Origin: Leadbetterella byssophila_A
GTDB taxonomy: Bacteria; Bacteroidota; Bacteroidia; Cytophagales; Spirosomataceae
Direction: 5' to 3'
DNA length: 64,000 nucleotides
Assembly: GCA_040394735.1 (NCBI GenBank)
Contig: JBEBRR010000015.1
Location: 1 to 64,000 of the forward strand
Numbering within the stretch: the first letter of the stretch is position 1; each line of letters opens with the position of its first letter. Shown here piece after piece: positions 42,470 through 51,142 of this stretch. The translations under genes were made by a program, and so were the position numbers. Under the pieces are notes generated by a model. It did not search any database. It was not told the DNA's origin and saw nothing but the letters and a program-made list of their open reading frames with translations.

Positions 42470-43667
42470 TATTTCTGATTACCGGTACCCGCTGGAAGAT
42501 AAGCAGATTGCCCGGTTTCCGGAAAGTCCCCGCGATGAATCCCGGCTCCTGGTGTACAGAGAATCGGGAATCGAGCACTCTAAGTTTAAAAGGATAGCAG
42601 ATTATCTGCCGGAGAATGCACATTTGGTGCTCAATAATACCCGGGTAATTCCGGCCCGCCTCTTTTTTAAGCGGAAAACAGGAGCCAACATTGAGATTTT
42701 CCTGCTGAACCCGGTGAAACCCAGCGAGGTGCTCCCGCTTGTTATGGAAGAGACACAGGCGGTTACCTGGCATTGTGTGATCGGGAATAAGCGCCGGTGG
42801 AAGCGGGGAGAAACTTTAGAGGGTCACTTCCGGCACGGGGGGGAAGATCTGCTGCTGAAAGCCCGGCTGTCTGACAGCGATGAGAACCACGTTCATTTGA
42901 CCTGGGAGGGAGAGATTCCTTTTTCACAGGTGGTGGTGGCCTATGGCAATATTCCTCTTCCGCCTTATCTGAACCGGGAAGCGGAAGAGTCGGATAAGCA
43001 GGATTACCAGACCATTTATTCCGAGAAAGAGGGGGCCGTGGCGGCCCCTACCGCAGGCCTTCATTTTACCCCTGCTGTTTTTGAAGAGCTGGAGCAGAAG
43101 GGGATCGGCAAAAGCTTTGTGACACTGCACGTGGGTGCAGGCACATTTATGCCGGTGAAGGAAGAAAATGCACTGAATCATCCGATGCATTCCGAGCAGA
43201 TGGTGATTCATCGCGGCTTTATCAAAAATCTTTTGAAGAACGACGGGTTTATCATACCGGTGGGTACCACTTCCATGCGGAGCCTGGAAAGCCTTTACTG
43301 GTTTGGTGTAAAAATACTGGAAGGCTATGAGTATCCGTTTTTTATAGAGAAGCTTTACCCGTACCAATCACATGAGGAGATCAGTATGAGGGCTTCATTC
43401 AAGGCTATCCTGGCTCTTCTGGAGCAGGAAAACCAGGAACAGCTTATCGGAAATACGGAAATTATGATCTTCCCGGGATATACATTTAAGGTTTGCAGGG
43501 GGCTGATAACCAACTTTCATCAGCCGGCGTCCACGCTGCTGCTGCTGGTAGCTGCGCTGATCGGCGAGCAAAGCTGGAAAGAGGTTTACCGGCAGGCCAG
43601 GGAAAATAATTACCGTTTCCTGAGTTTCGGAGATTCCAGCCTGCTGTTACCTGGAGTCGGAAATTGA
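42459..43667 (+). CDS. queA: tRNA preQ1(34) S-adenosylmethionine ribosyltransferase-isomerase
   Basis: A 402-residue QueA, which moves the ribosyl part of SAM to preQ1 in tRNA to give epoxyqueuosine. Conserved blocks are present: FPESPRDESRLLVY, NNTRVIPARLF, GAVAAPTAGLHFT, LHVGAGTFMPV, PVGTTSMRSLESLY and ITNFHQPASTLLLLVAAL. Length is a little over the common 340-360. The start overlaps the preceding DUF1648-like gene. Confidence 0.95.
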   Translation: MKINISDYRYPLEDKQIARFPESPRDESRLLVYRESGIEHSKFKRIADYLPENAHLVLNNTRVIPARLFFKRKTGANIEIFLLNPVKPSEVLPLVMEETQAVTWHCVIGNKRRWKRGETLEGHFRHGGEDLLLKARLSDSDENHVHLTWEGEIPFSQVVVAYGNIPLPPYLNREAEESDKQDYQTIYSEKEGAVAAPTAGLHFTPAVFEELEQKGIGKSFVTLHVGAGTFMPVKEENALNHPMHSEQMVIHRGFIKNLLKNDGFIIPVGTTSMRSLESLYWFGVKILEGYEYPFFIEKLYPYQSHEEISMRASFKAILALLEQENQEQLIGNTEIMIFPGYTFKVCRGLITNFHQPASTLLLLVAALIGEQSWKEVYRQARENNYRFLSFGDSSLLLPGVGN

Positions 43668-43742
43668 CAATTTCAGGACTGGTAGTACCGGACATTGCCT
43701 ACAAACTTCACTACCCGGAACTCTGAACTAATATCTATACCT

Positions 43743-44216
43743 ATGAAAACACTCTGTCTCTTTTTTTGCATTTGCTTTATTTCCTGCGGGAAAGTTAAGC
43801 AAATCGATACTTCCGATATCAGGGAAGTGATGCGGAACTCGAAGGTAAAGCGGGTGACTGAAAAGCAGCTGCTGGAGAAGGTAAGTGAGACCGGCGAGGC
43901 AATGCGCGACCGGCTTAACGGAGATTACCGGGTGGAATGTCAGCAGGTATATGAAATGGAAGGACACCGGATAGAGCTCTATAATGCGGGCCTGCAGGGA
44001 GCAGAACCCGGTAATGATGTTAAAAGACAGCTGCTGGAAGCCTATAAATATGGCATTGAAAACGGGCAGCATGTAGGGGTCAATATCCAGAAATTAAATG
44101 ACACTCTTTATGCTTACAGCTTTCCGCTGGGAAAGGACGCCTACCTGAAAACTGTTTGCGGCAATGATTTCGCTTTGGTGATGATATCGAAACCGGAACT
44201 TGTGAAACAGTTGTAA
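43743..44216 (+). CDS. Exported lipoprotein of unknown function
   Basis: A 157-residue protein with a type II signal peptide: MKTLCLFFCICFISCGK has a lipobox-like FISCG with the lipidated Cys at position 15. The rest is helical and charged (VTEKQLLEKVSETGEAMRDR) followed by a Cys-containing C-terminal part (KTVCGNDFALVMIS). Family not recognised. ATG 43743 chosen because it begins the signal peptide. Probably attached to the membrane, facing the periplasm. Confidence 0.65.
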   Translation: MKTLCLFFCICFISCGKVKQIDTSDIREVMRNSKVKRVTEKQLLEKVSETGEAMRDRLNGDYRVECQQVYEMEGHRIELYNAGLQGAEPGNDVKRQLLEAYKYGIENGQHVGVNIQKLNDTLYAYSFPLGKDAYLKTVCGNDFALVMISKPELVKQL

Positions 44217-44235
44217 ATAATTTACAAGACGGCCT

Positions 44236-44388
44236 TTAATCATAACGGAACCTGCATTTGGCGATTAGAATAGGGTCTTCTTCGTATTTATAAATCAGTC
44301 TGTGATCATCACCAATTCTATGCGACCAGAAACCGGAATATTTATGTTTTAAAGATTCGGGCTTTCCAATTCTATCCAACGGGCGCAT
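44236..44388 (-). pseudogene. Truncated YoeB-family toxin remnant
   Basis: The minus strand encodes a 50-residue C-terminal piece of a Txe/YoeB mRNA interferase: IGKPESLKHKYSGFWSHR, then DDHRLIYKYEED and ILIAKCRFRYD. Compared with E. coli YoeB it keeps the equivalents of E46 and R65 but has Arg in place of catalytic H83. About the first 36-40 residues are missing; the frame runs on without them into the 3' end of the neighbouring membrane-protein gene. No antitoxin gene (YefM) is nearby. It is very likely a decayed TA fragment. Confidence 0.75.
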
Positions 44389-44441
44389 TTCATTTGCAGG
44401 CAAAAGGCCGTCATTTGAAGTATTGTTCGAAATAAGCAGGA

Positions 44442-44906
44442 TCAGAATGCCCTGAAATTAGGTCTCACGTTCATCGGAGAGAATTCTGAAGGTACGGCCA
44501 CCAGGATCAATAACAGCGCTATGGTGAACCAGATGGCAATGGTCTTGTATTTTGCGGTATCATTCGGCTGCCTTTTGGATTTGGCCGAGCCAATGGTAAC
44601 GAATACTACTGCCAGAAGCATCATCACCGCGTGTTCCATTCCGAAAAAACGGAGATCTTTGTTTTTCATGGAGCCACCCACATCGCCCAGGAATTCCGCC
44701 ACCAGAGGACTTACAAAATACAGGATCAGTCCAATGATCAACTGTAAGTGAATGGTGCTTACCGTGAGCGTTTTAAAGGTATTTGCGGCTTTGGTGTACG
44801 GTTTGTTACCAAACCAGCCGCTGTAGGACTGAATCAGGGAAATAAGAATAAACACTAAAAATACCCACCGCAGCAGGTTATGTGTTGCTAATAAATGAGG
44901 ATACAT
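44442..44906 (-). CDS. Four-helix membrane protein
   Basis: A 154-residue membrane protein with four hydrophobic helices (LLRWVFLVFILISLIQSY, LQLIIGLILYFVSPLVAE, VMMLLAVVFVTIG and IWFTIALLLILVAV). Conserved-looking His residues at helix ends (LATHNLLRW, STIHLQL, GMEHAV) might bind haem or quinone. I cannot assign a family. Its 3' end borders the YoeB remnant. Confidence 0.7.
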   Translation of the reverse strand: MYPHLLATHNLLRWVFLVFILISLIQSYSGWFGNKPYTKAANTFKTLTVSTIHLQLIIGLILYFVSPLVAEFLGDVGGSMKNKDLRFFGMEHAVMMLLAVVFVTIGSAKSKRQPNDTAKYKTIAIWFTIALLLILVAVPSEFSPMNVRPNFRAF

Positions 44907-45038
44907 ATCGTTTACCCGGGTTTAATTACAAGGACAAATATCGTTTGTATTTCTGAATTACCTGCCTCCCGCCGGTAAATTGTTCTTATTCTAAATTAGG
45001 GGGGCTGCCCGGCAAGGTAAGAGATAAAATGATTTTTG

Positions 45039-45046
45039 TATATTTG
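45039..45046 (+). promoter_or_regulatory. -7 promoter element TATATTTG
   Basis: Plus-strand match to TAnnTTTG, 28 bases before the ATG of the M3 peptidase. No -33 TTG found. Confidence 0.5.
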
Positions 45047-45074
45047 AGCTTATTGATCAATTTTAAGTGATTTT

Positions 45075-47162
45075 ATGAAGATTTTACCGGTTTTACTTAT
45101 GACAATGACTGTTTCCGCACAGGAAAATCCCTTTCTGAAAGTATACGATACCCCTTACCAGGTGCCGCCTTTTGAGCAGATCCGCAATGAACATTTTAAA
45201 CCTGCTTTCCTGGAAGGCATACGGATCCGGAAGGAGGAAATAGAAGCAGTTGCCAACTCATCTGCACGGCCTTCTTTTGACAATACCATTCTGGCAATGG
45301 AAAATTCGGGTGAGCTGCTGAACAGGGTGTCTGCCGTGTTTTTTAACCTCAGCTCTGCCCACACCAATAAAGAAATACAGGCAGTGGCACAGGAGATGGC
45401 ACCCGTGCTTGCCCGGCATTCCGATGATATTTACCTGAATGAAAAGCTGTTCAAAAGAGTAAAGACCTTGTGGGATCAGCAAAAGGAGCTCCGGTTGAAT
45501 GATGAGCAGGAACGCCTTCTGGAGTTAACCTACAGGGCTTTTGTCAGGAGTGGAGCGAATCTTTCAGTGGCAGAGAAGGAGAAGCTCCGGGCCCTTAACG
45601 GGGAGCTTTCCGTACTTGCTGTAAAATTCGGGAACAATATTCTTTCGGAGACCAATGCTTTTGAGCTGGTGATAGAGAATAAGGAAGACCTGGCCGGTTT
45701 GCCGGATAACCTTATAGAAACTGCGGCGAATACGGCAAAGAGCCGGGGGAAAGAGGGGAAATGGGTCTTTACCCTTCAGAATGCCAGCATTATGCCTTTT
45801 CTTCAGTACTCTGCGAAACGCGATCTGCGCTTTAAGATATGGAATGCCTACCAGCTCCGGGGAAATAGCGATAACGAAGCCGATAACAAGGCCATTGCTA
45901 TCCGCTTGTCTAACCTGAGGAATGAAAAAGCCCGGCTTCTGGGTTACCCTAACCACGCAGCGTTTGTGCTGGAGCAGTCTATGGCTAAAACACCTGGAAA
46001 AGTGTATGAGCTGCTGAATCAGTTGTGGACTCCTGCCCTGGCCAATGCCAGGATCGAGGAGGCTGACATTAAAAAACGGATGATTTCAGAAGGTGTAACC
46101 GGTGAGGTTCAACCACATGACTGGCGGTATTATACCGAAAAAATCCGGAAGCAGAGGTTTGAGCTGGATGAGCAGGAGCTGAAACCGTATTTTGCGCTCG
46201 AAAAAGTGAGGGAGGGCATTTTTACCGTTACCCGCAAGCTCTACGGCCTTCAGTTTGAGCAGCTGACGGATGTGCCTAAATATCACGAAGATGTAACGGT
46301 ATGGAAAGTAGCTGAAGCCGATGGTAAAGAAGTTGGGCTGCTCTATATGGACATGCATCCGCGTGCTTCGAAAAGAGGCGGAGCCTGGATGACTTCTTAC
46401 CGGCCCCAAACCCGGAAGGAAGGGAAAAGGGTGCCTCCCGTAATTTCTATTGTTTGTAATTTCACTCCTCCTGTTTCCGGTGCTCCGGCCTTACTGACCT
46501 TTGATGAGGTGACCACCTTCTTCCATGAGTTCGGACATGCATTGCACGGGTTGCTCTCGGATGTCAGTTACAGGAGCATGGCAGGAACGGCCGTAGCAAG
46601 AGATTTTGTGGAACTGCCATCACAGATCATGGAAAACTGGGCAGCAGATCCGGAAGTATTGAAAATGTATGCCAAACATTATCAAACAGGGGAAATAATT
46701 CCGGATGAGCTGATTCAGAAGCTGGAACAGAGCGCCACCTTTGACCAGGGCTTTGCTACTACAGAATACCTGGCGGCTTCCCTCCTGGACCTGGATTATC
46801 ATACCCAAAGCGCAGAAATATCACTGGATGCCAACGAGTTTGAGAAGCGGTCCATGGAGAAGATCGGCCTGGTCAGTTCGATAATTCCACGCTACAGAAC
46901 CACTTATTTTCAGCATATTTTTGCCGGTGGTTATTCAGCAGGATATTACAGCTACATCTGGTCAGGTGTTCTCGACACCGATGCATTCTCGGTGTTTAAA
47001 AACTCAGAGCTGTTCAGTCCGGAGAAGGCGGCCTCATTCCGTAAAAATATCCTGGAAAAAGGAAATACAGGAGAGCCGATGGAGCTGTACAAGCGGTTCA
47101 GGGGGGAAGAACCTTCTATTGCGCCATTGCTGAAAAAGCGGGGACTGCAGCCGAAATCATGA
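45075..47162 (+). CDS. M3-family peptidyl-dipeptidase (Dcp-like), exported
   Basis: A 695-residue zinc metallopeptidase of family M3. The catalytic motif HEFGH is at 484-488 (VTTFFHEFGHALHGLL), with the third ligand Glu in the downstream helix near VELPSQIMENWA. A short signal peptide (MKILPVLLMTMTVSA) suggests a periplasmic or surface location, unlike the mostly cytosolic E. coli Dcp. It would cleave short peptides. Stand-alone gene with its own promoter element. Confidence 0.93.
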   Translation: MKILPVLLMTMTVSAQENPFLKVYDTPYQVPPFEQIRNEHFKPAFLEGIRIRKEEIEAVANSSARPSFDNTILAMENSGELLNRVSAVFFNLSSAHTNKEIQAVAQEMAPVLARHSDDIYLNEKLFKRVKTLWDQQKELRLNDEQERLLELTYRAFVRSGANLSVAEKEKLRALNGELSVLAVKFGNNILSETNAFELVIENKEDLAGLPDNLIETAANTAKSRGKEGKWVFTLQNASIMPFLQYSAKRDLRFKIWNAYQLRGNSDNEADNKAIAIRLSNLRNEKARLLGYPNHAAFVLEQSMAKTPGKVYELLNQLWTPALANARIEEADIKKRMISEGVTGEVQPHDWRYYTEKIRKQRFELDEQELKPYFALEKVREGIFTVTRKLYGLQFEQLTDVPKYHEDVTVWKVAEADGKEVGLLYMDMHPRASKRGGAWMTSYRPQTRKEGKRVPPVISIVCNFTPPVSGAPALLTFDEVTTFFHEFGHALHGLLSDVSYRSMAGTAVARDFVELPSQIMENWAADPEVLKMYAKHYQTGEIIPDELIQKLEQSATFDQGFATTEYLAASLLDLDYHTQSAEISLDANEFEKRSMEKIGLVSSIIPRYRTTYFQHIFAGGYSAGYYSYIWSGVLDTDAFSVFKNSELFSPEKAASFRKNILEKGNTGEPMELYKRFRGEEPSIAPLLKKRGLQPKS

Positions 47163-47167
47163 TTATC

Positions 47168-47199
47168 CGGCACGGGTGTTGCATGCAACGCCCGTGCCG
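47168..47199. repeat. REP-like palindrome with GTTGCAT core
   Basis: A 15-bp stem with one G-T pair around an AT centre, from CGGCACGGGTGTTGC to GCAACGCCCGTGCCG. It lies six bases after the M3 stop in a convergent gap, so it may terminate both genes. Two near-identical motifs, CCGCAATACAC and CCGGCAATACAC, follow at about 47197-47226. Confidence 0.65.
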
Positions 47200-47239
47200 C
47201 AATACACAACGGCTATCCGGCAATACACCCCCCACAAAA

Positions 47240-48466
47240 TTATACCACTCCAATATACGTCTCCAGCTGATCCGATACCTCTTTCAGGAACAGTCCGCCT
47301 AACGAGCCGTCTACCACGCGGTGGTCATATGAATGCGAAATGACCATTTTCTGCCGTATTCCGATCACATCGCCTTCTGGTGTTTCTATCACCGAAGCCA
47401 TTTTACGGATCACCCCAAAGGCCATAATGGCTACCTGGGGCTGTAAGATAATAGGGGTGCCGGCCAGGTTTCCGAAACCGCCGATATTAGACATGGAATA
47501 GGTTCCTCCTGCCAGCTCGTCCGGTTTAAGCTGGTTGTTCCGGGCGCGGTTGGCCAGGTCATTGACTTTCGCCGTCAGCTGCACCAGGCTGTACTGGTCG
47601 GCCCGGTGAATCACCGGAACGATCAGGTTGCCGTTAGGCAGAGCTACAGCCATGCCGATATTGATATCTTTTTTATAAATGATTTTATCGCCGTCTACCT
47701 GTGCGTTGATGGCCGGAAATTTCTGAATAGCCGCTACAATGGCCTGGATCAGGATAGGTGTGAAGGTAATATTTTCATTATACTTTTTCCTGAAATCATC
47801 TTTTATCGAACTCCGCCAATGGGAGACCCGTGTCATGTCGGTTTCTATAAAGGAGGTGACATGCGGTGAAATACGCTTGGAGTCTACCATCCGTTGGGCG
47901 ATCATCTTCCGCATGCGGTCCATTTCTATGACCTGGTCCTCACCCGCTGAAGGGGAAACCTGCGGCAGGGCAGGGGTAGAAGTCCTGCTTTTTACATAAT
48001 CCAGGATATCGTCTTTGGTAACCCGGTTATTTTGTCCTGTACCCGGAATTTTGTCCAGCTCTTCCCGGGAAATATTCTCCTGACGGGCAATGTTCAATAC
48101 CAACGGAGAGTAAAACCGGCCTTCGGCGCTGCTCACCGGCGCTGCTGTTTCTACAGCTTTTTTGATCTCTGTTTCCAGTTCGCGGACCATCCTGGGTTCA
48201 GGGACCTCTGTTTTGGAGGTTGCTCCCTCTACTTCAATTTCACAGATCGGTTTGCCTATTCCGGCAATTTCTCCTTCCTGTACCAGAAACCGTGTAATAA
48301 CGCCGCTATGGGAAGATCCGATCTCCGTGTCGATCTTATCGGTGGCTACTTCAATGATCATGTCGTCTACATCCACACGATCGCCCTCTTTCACCAGCCA
48401 TTTCAGTACAGTACATTCGAAGATACTTTCTCCCATATTGGGCATTAAAATCTCTATTTTTGCCAT
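47240..48466 (-). CDS. 2-oxo acid dehydrogenase E2 acyltransferase
   Basis: A 408-residue E2. One lipoyl domain (1-78) carries the lipoyl lysine in EVATDKIDTEIG. A peripheral-subunit-binding domain lies near 120-155 (YSPLVLNIARQENISREELD). The catalytic domain ends with the H-x-x-x-D-G motif SYDHRVVDGSLGG. It belongs to a pyruvate, branched-chain or 2-oxoglutarate type complex. No E1 or E3 gene is in the window. Its ATG is 13 bases inside the end of the cinA gene. Confidence 0.95.
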   Translation of the reverse strand: MAKIEILMPNMGESIFECTVLKWLVKEGDRVDVDDMIIEVATDKIDTEIGSSHSGVITRFLVQEGEIAGIGKPICEIEVEGATSKTEVPEPRMVRELETEIKKAVETAAPVSSAEGRFYSPLVLNIARQENISREELDKIPGTGQNNRVTKDDILDYVKSRTSTPALPQVSPSAGEDQVIEMDRMRKMIAQRMVDSKRISPHVTSFIETDMTRVSHWRSSIKDDFRKKYNENITFTPILIQAIVAAIQKFPAINAQVDGDKIIYKKDINIGMAVALPNGNLIVPVIHRADQYSLVQLTAKVNDLANRARNNQLKPDELAGGTYSMSNIGGFGNLAGTPIILQPQVAIMAFGVIRKMASVIETPEGDVIGIRQKMVISHSYDHRVVDGSLGGLFLKEVSDQLETYIGVV

Positions 48467-49707
48467 TTCCCAGTTAATTGAAGTCGTAATAAATTCAATG
48501 CCGCCTTGGTGGTATAGATAATGTTGGTTAACCGGTCTTTGCCCAGGTTCAGCTTCCGGGTTACCGTTTCCCGGCCATTGGTGGCCGCCATCCAGATGGT
48601 CCCCACAGGTTTTTCGGGAGTACCCCCCCCCGGACCCGCTATCCCCGAGGTGGAAACGGCAAAGGCGGAGCCGGTCAAACGCTGAACCCCTTCGGCCATT
48701 TCTATTACGGTTGGTTCACTTACAGCTCCAAAATTACTTAAAGTTTCTGATTTAACCTTTAAAATATCCAATTTTGCTGAATTGGCATAGCTTACCACGC
48801 TGCCCAGGAAGTATTCAGAGCTGCCGGCGATCTTCGTGATCTGGTGGGCAATATTCCCTCCCGTACAGCTTTCAGCAGTGGAAAGTGTGGCATTTTGCTC
48901 CAAAAGTAACTTCCCGATAGCTTCTTCCAGTGAAATGTCTTCTGTAGCATATACGTATTCTCCTATGACCGGTAACACTTCACTCACTTTCTGATCCAGT
49001 TCCGGGCCGGTATTTTCACCGAAAGCCGTCAGCCGCAGCTTTACTTCTCCTACGGAAGGCAGGTAGGCCAGCCTGATATGTAAGGGAAGAGCGTCTTCCC
49101 ATTGTGCAATTTTCTCCGCCAGGAAAGATTCCCCGATCCCTATGGTTTTAATGTAGCGGTGAGTAATGGGTGGTGTTTTGAAACGCTCCCTGATCCGGGG
49201 AAGCACTTCATTTGTCATCAGATATTTCATTTCTGACGGAACGCCGGCCATAGAGATAATTACCTTTTCCCGGAAGCTGAACCACATGCCCGGAGCTGTG
49301 CCTGCTGCGTTATGAAGGTATTCGCAGCAGGAAGGAATAGCGGCCTGTTGTCGGTTCATTTCAGTAAAAGGCAGGCCGCGGCTTTCAAAAAGATGACGGA
49401 TGTGCTCTTCCGCCCGGGTATTGACCTCCAGCCGGTCACCGGTATAATCACAAAGTGTTTTTTTAGTGACATCATCATTGGTGGGGCCGAGCCCGCCTGT
49501 AAATAAAATGATGTCAGAGCGGATCAGTGATTCATTCAGGATAGCAGTGATTTCTGTGGCGGTATCGGCCACGGAGGTGCTGCGGGTGATTTTTATTCCC
49601 AGTGCCGAAAGCGCATCGGCTATCCATTGGGAATTGGTATCGGTGATCTGTCCGTAAAGGATCTCATCACCTATGGTTACTATTTCAGCGGTTATAATTT
49701 TGTTCAT
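48454..49707 (-). CDS. cinA: CinA family protein, nicotinamide-nucleotide amidase
   Basis: A 417-residue two-domain CinA. The N-terminal MoCF-like domain has AEIVTIGDEILYGQITDTNS and FTGGLGPTNDDVTKKTL. The C-terminal amidase domain has LSTAESCTGGNIAHQIT and SGIAGPGGGTPEKPVGT. It recycles nicotinamide mononucleotide generated by ligase activity. Coupled by overlap to the E2 gene downstream. Confidence 0.95.
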   Translation of the reverse strand: MNKIITAEIVTIGDEILYGQITDTNSQWIADALSALGIKITRSTSVADTATEITAILNESLIRSDIILFTGGLGPTNDDVTKKTLCDYTGDRLEVNTRAEEHIRHLFESRGLPFTEMNRQQAAIPSCCEYLHNAAGTAPGMWFSFREKVIISMAGVPSEMKYLMTNEVLPRIRERFKTPPITHRYIKTIGIGESFLAEKIAQWEDALPLHIRLAYLPSVGEVKLRLTAFGENTGPELDQKVSEVLPVIGEYVYATEDISLEEAIGKLLLEQNATLSTAESCTGGNIAHQITKIAGSSEYFLGSVVSYANSAKLDILKVKSETLSNFGAVSEPTVIEMAEGVQRLTGSAFAVSTSGIAGPGGGTPEKPVGTIWMAATNGRETVTRKLNLGKDRLTNIIYTTKAALNLLRLQLTGKWQK

Positions 49708-49721
49708 CTGTTTTTATATTG

Positions 49722-49890
49722 GTTCCGGGTAATGAGTTCCGAGTGGGCTCTGGGAACATCGGATAGGATTACCCTACTCAACTATGTGTTCACTAATCAC
49801 TACTTATTTCTGCCTGCTTTCTACTTGTTATTTGTTACTCTCTATTTACTCCCGGAACTCATCACTCAGCTTCCCCACAACCCGGTTTTG
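49722..49890. other. Degenerate low-complexity intergenic tract
   Basis: A pyrimidine-rich stretch with recurring CTACTT, TATTT and TTACT words, framed by inverted GAGTTCCG (about 49735) and CGGAACTC (about 49853). No coding frame is convincing. It separates cinA from the DUF4197 gene. Confidence 0.45.
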
Positions 49891-49934
49891 TCGACTTTTG
49901 AAAATCATTTACCTGTTCACGTTACAAAAGTCTC

Positions 49935-49942
49935 TATTTTTG
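49935..49942 (+). promoter_or_regulatory. -7 promoter element TATTTTTG
   Basis: Plus-strand match to TAnnTTTG, 26 bases before the DUF4197 ATG. Confidence 0.5.
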
Positions 49943-49968
49943 CGTCTAATATAAGAAACAGTTAAATC

Positions 49969-50688
49969 ATGTTAAAGAAAATTATCATTATTCCCTTTTT
50001 AGCAATGACTTTGGTGTCATGTGCCCAGAATGTGAATCTGGGGAGTGTTTTGGGCGGTGTCCTGAACAATGCACCGCTTACGGAAGGAGAGGTGGCCAAC
50101 GGTTTGAAAGAAGCACTGGTAGTAGGTATAACGAACGGAGCTACCCAGGCTTCGGCGCTCGACGGATACCTGGGAAATTCACTGATTCGTATTCCTTTCC
50201 CTCCGGAAGTGCAAAAAGTGGAAAATACCCTGAGAAATATCGGTTTGGGAAATGAGGTGGATAAGTTCGTTACGGCGCTTAACAGGGGGGCGGAAAGGGC
50301 GGCTAAAGAAGCTGCGCCCATTTTTGTTTCAGCTATTAAGCAGTTGACCATCACTGATGCGTTTAATATCCTGAGAGGTGAAAAAGATGCGGCTACCCAG
50401 TTTTTGAAACGGGTGACCACTGCTCAGCTGACCCAGGCGTTTGCTCCTCATGTGCAAAAAGCCCTGGACGCCACCCAGGCTACTAAATATTACGGCGATC
50501 TGGCCAATACGTACAACAAAGTACCTTTTGTGACAAAAATTAACCCGGATTTACAAGGGTATGCAACTCAAAAGGCAATTGACGGGTTATTTATACTGGT
50601 AGCACAGGAAGAGGCGAAGATCAGGGAAAATCCGCTGGCCCGCACTACCGACCTGTTAAAAAGAGTATTTGGCAGTATTAATAATTAA
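49969..50688 (+). CDS. DUF4197 family lipoprotein
   Basis: A 239-residue protein with a lipoprotein-like signal (KIIIIPFLAMTLVSCAQN, Cys after VS). It matches DUF4197: LTEGEVANGLKEALVVGI, FPPEVQKVENTLRNIGLG, LTITDAFNILRGEKDAATQF and NKVPFVTKINPDL. The family is periplasmic or surface-bound with no known role. Three bases separate its stop from gldC, so they form an operon. Confidence 0.88.
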   Translation: MLKKIIIIPFLAMTLVSCAQNVNLGSVLGGVLNNAPLTEGEVANGLKEALVVGITNGATQASALDGYLGNSLIRIPFPPEVQKVENTLRNIGLGNEVDKFVTALNRGAERAAKEAAPIFVSAIKQLTITDAFNILRGEKDAATQFLKRVTTAQLTQAFAPHVQKALDATQATKYYGDLANTYNKVPFVTKINPDLQGYATQKAIDGLFILVAQEEAKIRENPLARTTDLLKRVFGSINN

Positions 50689-50690
50689 AC

Positions 50691-51101
50691 ATGAAGTCAG
50701 AAATCAGTTTTGAAATTGAGTTAGATAAGGACAGGATTCCGGAGAAAATCTTTTGGGACGCCACAGAGAATCCGAATGAAGGGATTAATGAGACCAAGGC
50801 CATCTCTATCAGCGTATGGGACCATTATCACCGCGGACTATTGGGGATCAATCTCTGGACCAAGGATATGCCGGTAGATGAGATGAACCATTTCGCGGTA
50901 GACATGATCGGTAACCTGGTGCAGATGATCCGCGATTCCACGCAGGATGAAAAGATGATCGGTATCCTGGAAGATGCCGGGCGGCAGATGACCCAGCACC
51001 TGAATGAGCTGGCCAAGCAGGAGCAGGATAATGCTCCGGCTCCGGAAGACAGCCTGGCCTCCCTGCTGGAACAAACCCGGGAAAAAATGAAGCGCGGTTA
51101 A
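50691..51101 (+). CDS. gldC: Gliding motility protein GldC
   Basis: A 136-residue GldC, with the characteristic start SEISFEIELDKDRIPEKIFW, DATENPNEG and AISISVWDHYHRGLLGINLW. GldC assists gliding motility in Flavobacterium but is not essential. Its presence marks the phylum. The usual neighbour gldB is not here; DUF4197 precedes it instead. Confidence 0.95.
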   Translation: MKSEISFEIELDKDRIPEKIFWDATENPNEGINETKAISISVWDHYHRGLLGINLWTKDMPVDEMNHFAVDMIGNLVQMIRDSTQDEKMIGILEDAGRQMTQHLNELAKQEQDNAPAPEDSLASLLEQTREKMKRG

Positions 51102-51142
51102 GCCGGCATGAAGAGGCCAGGCAGATATAAAACCCTTCGGGA

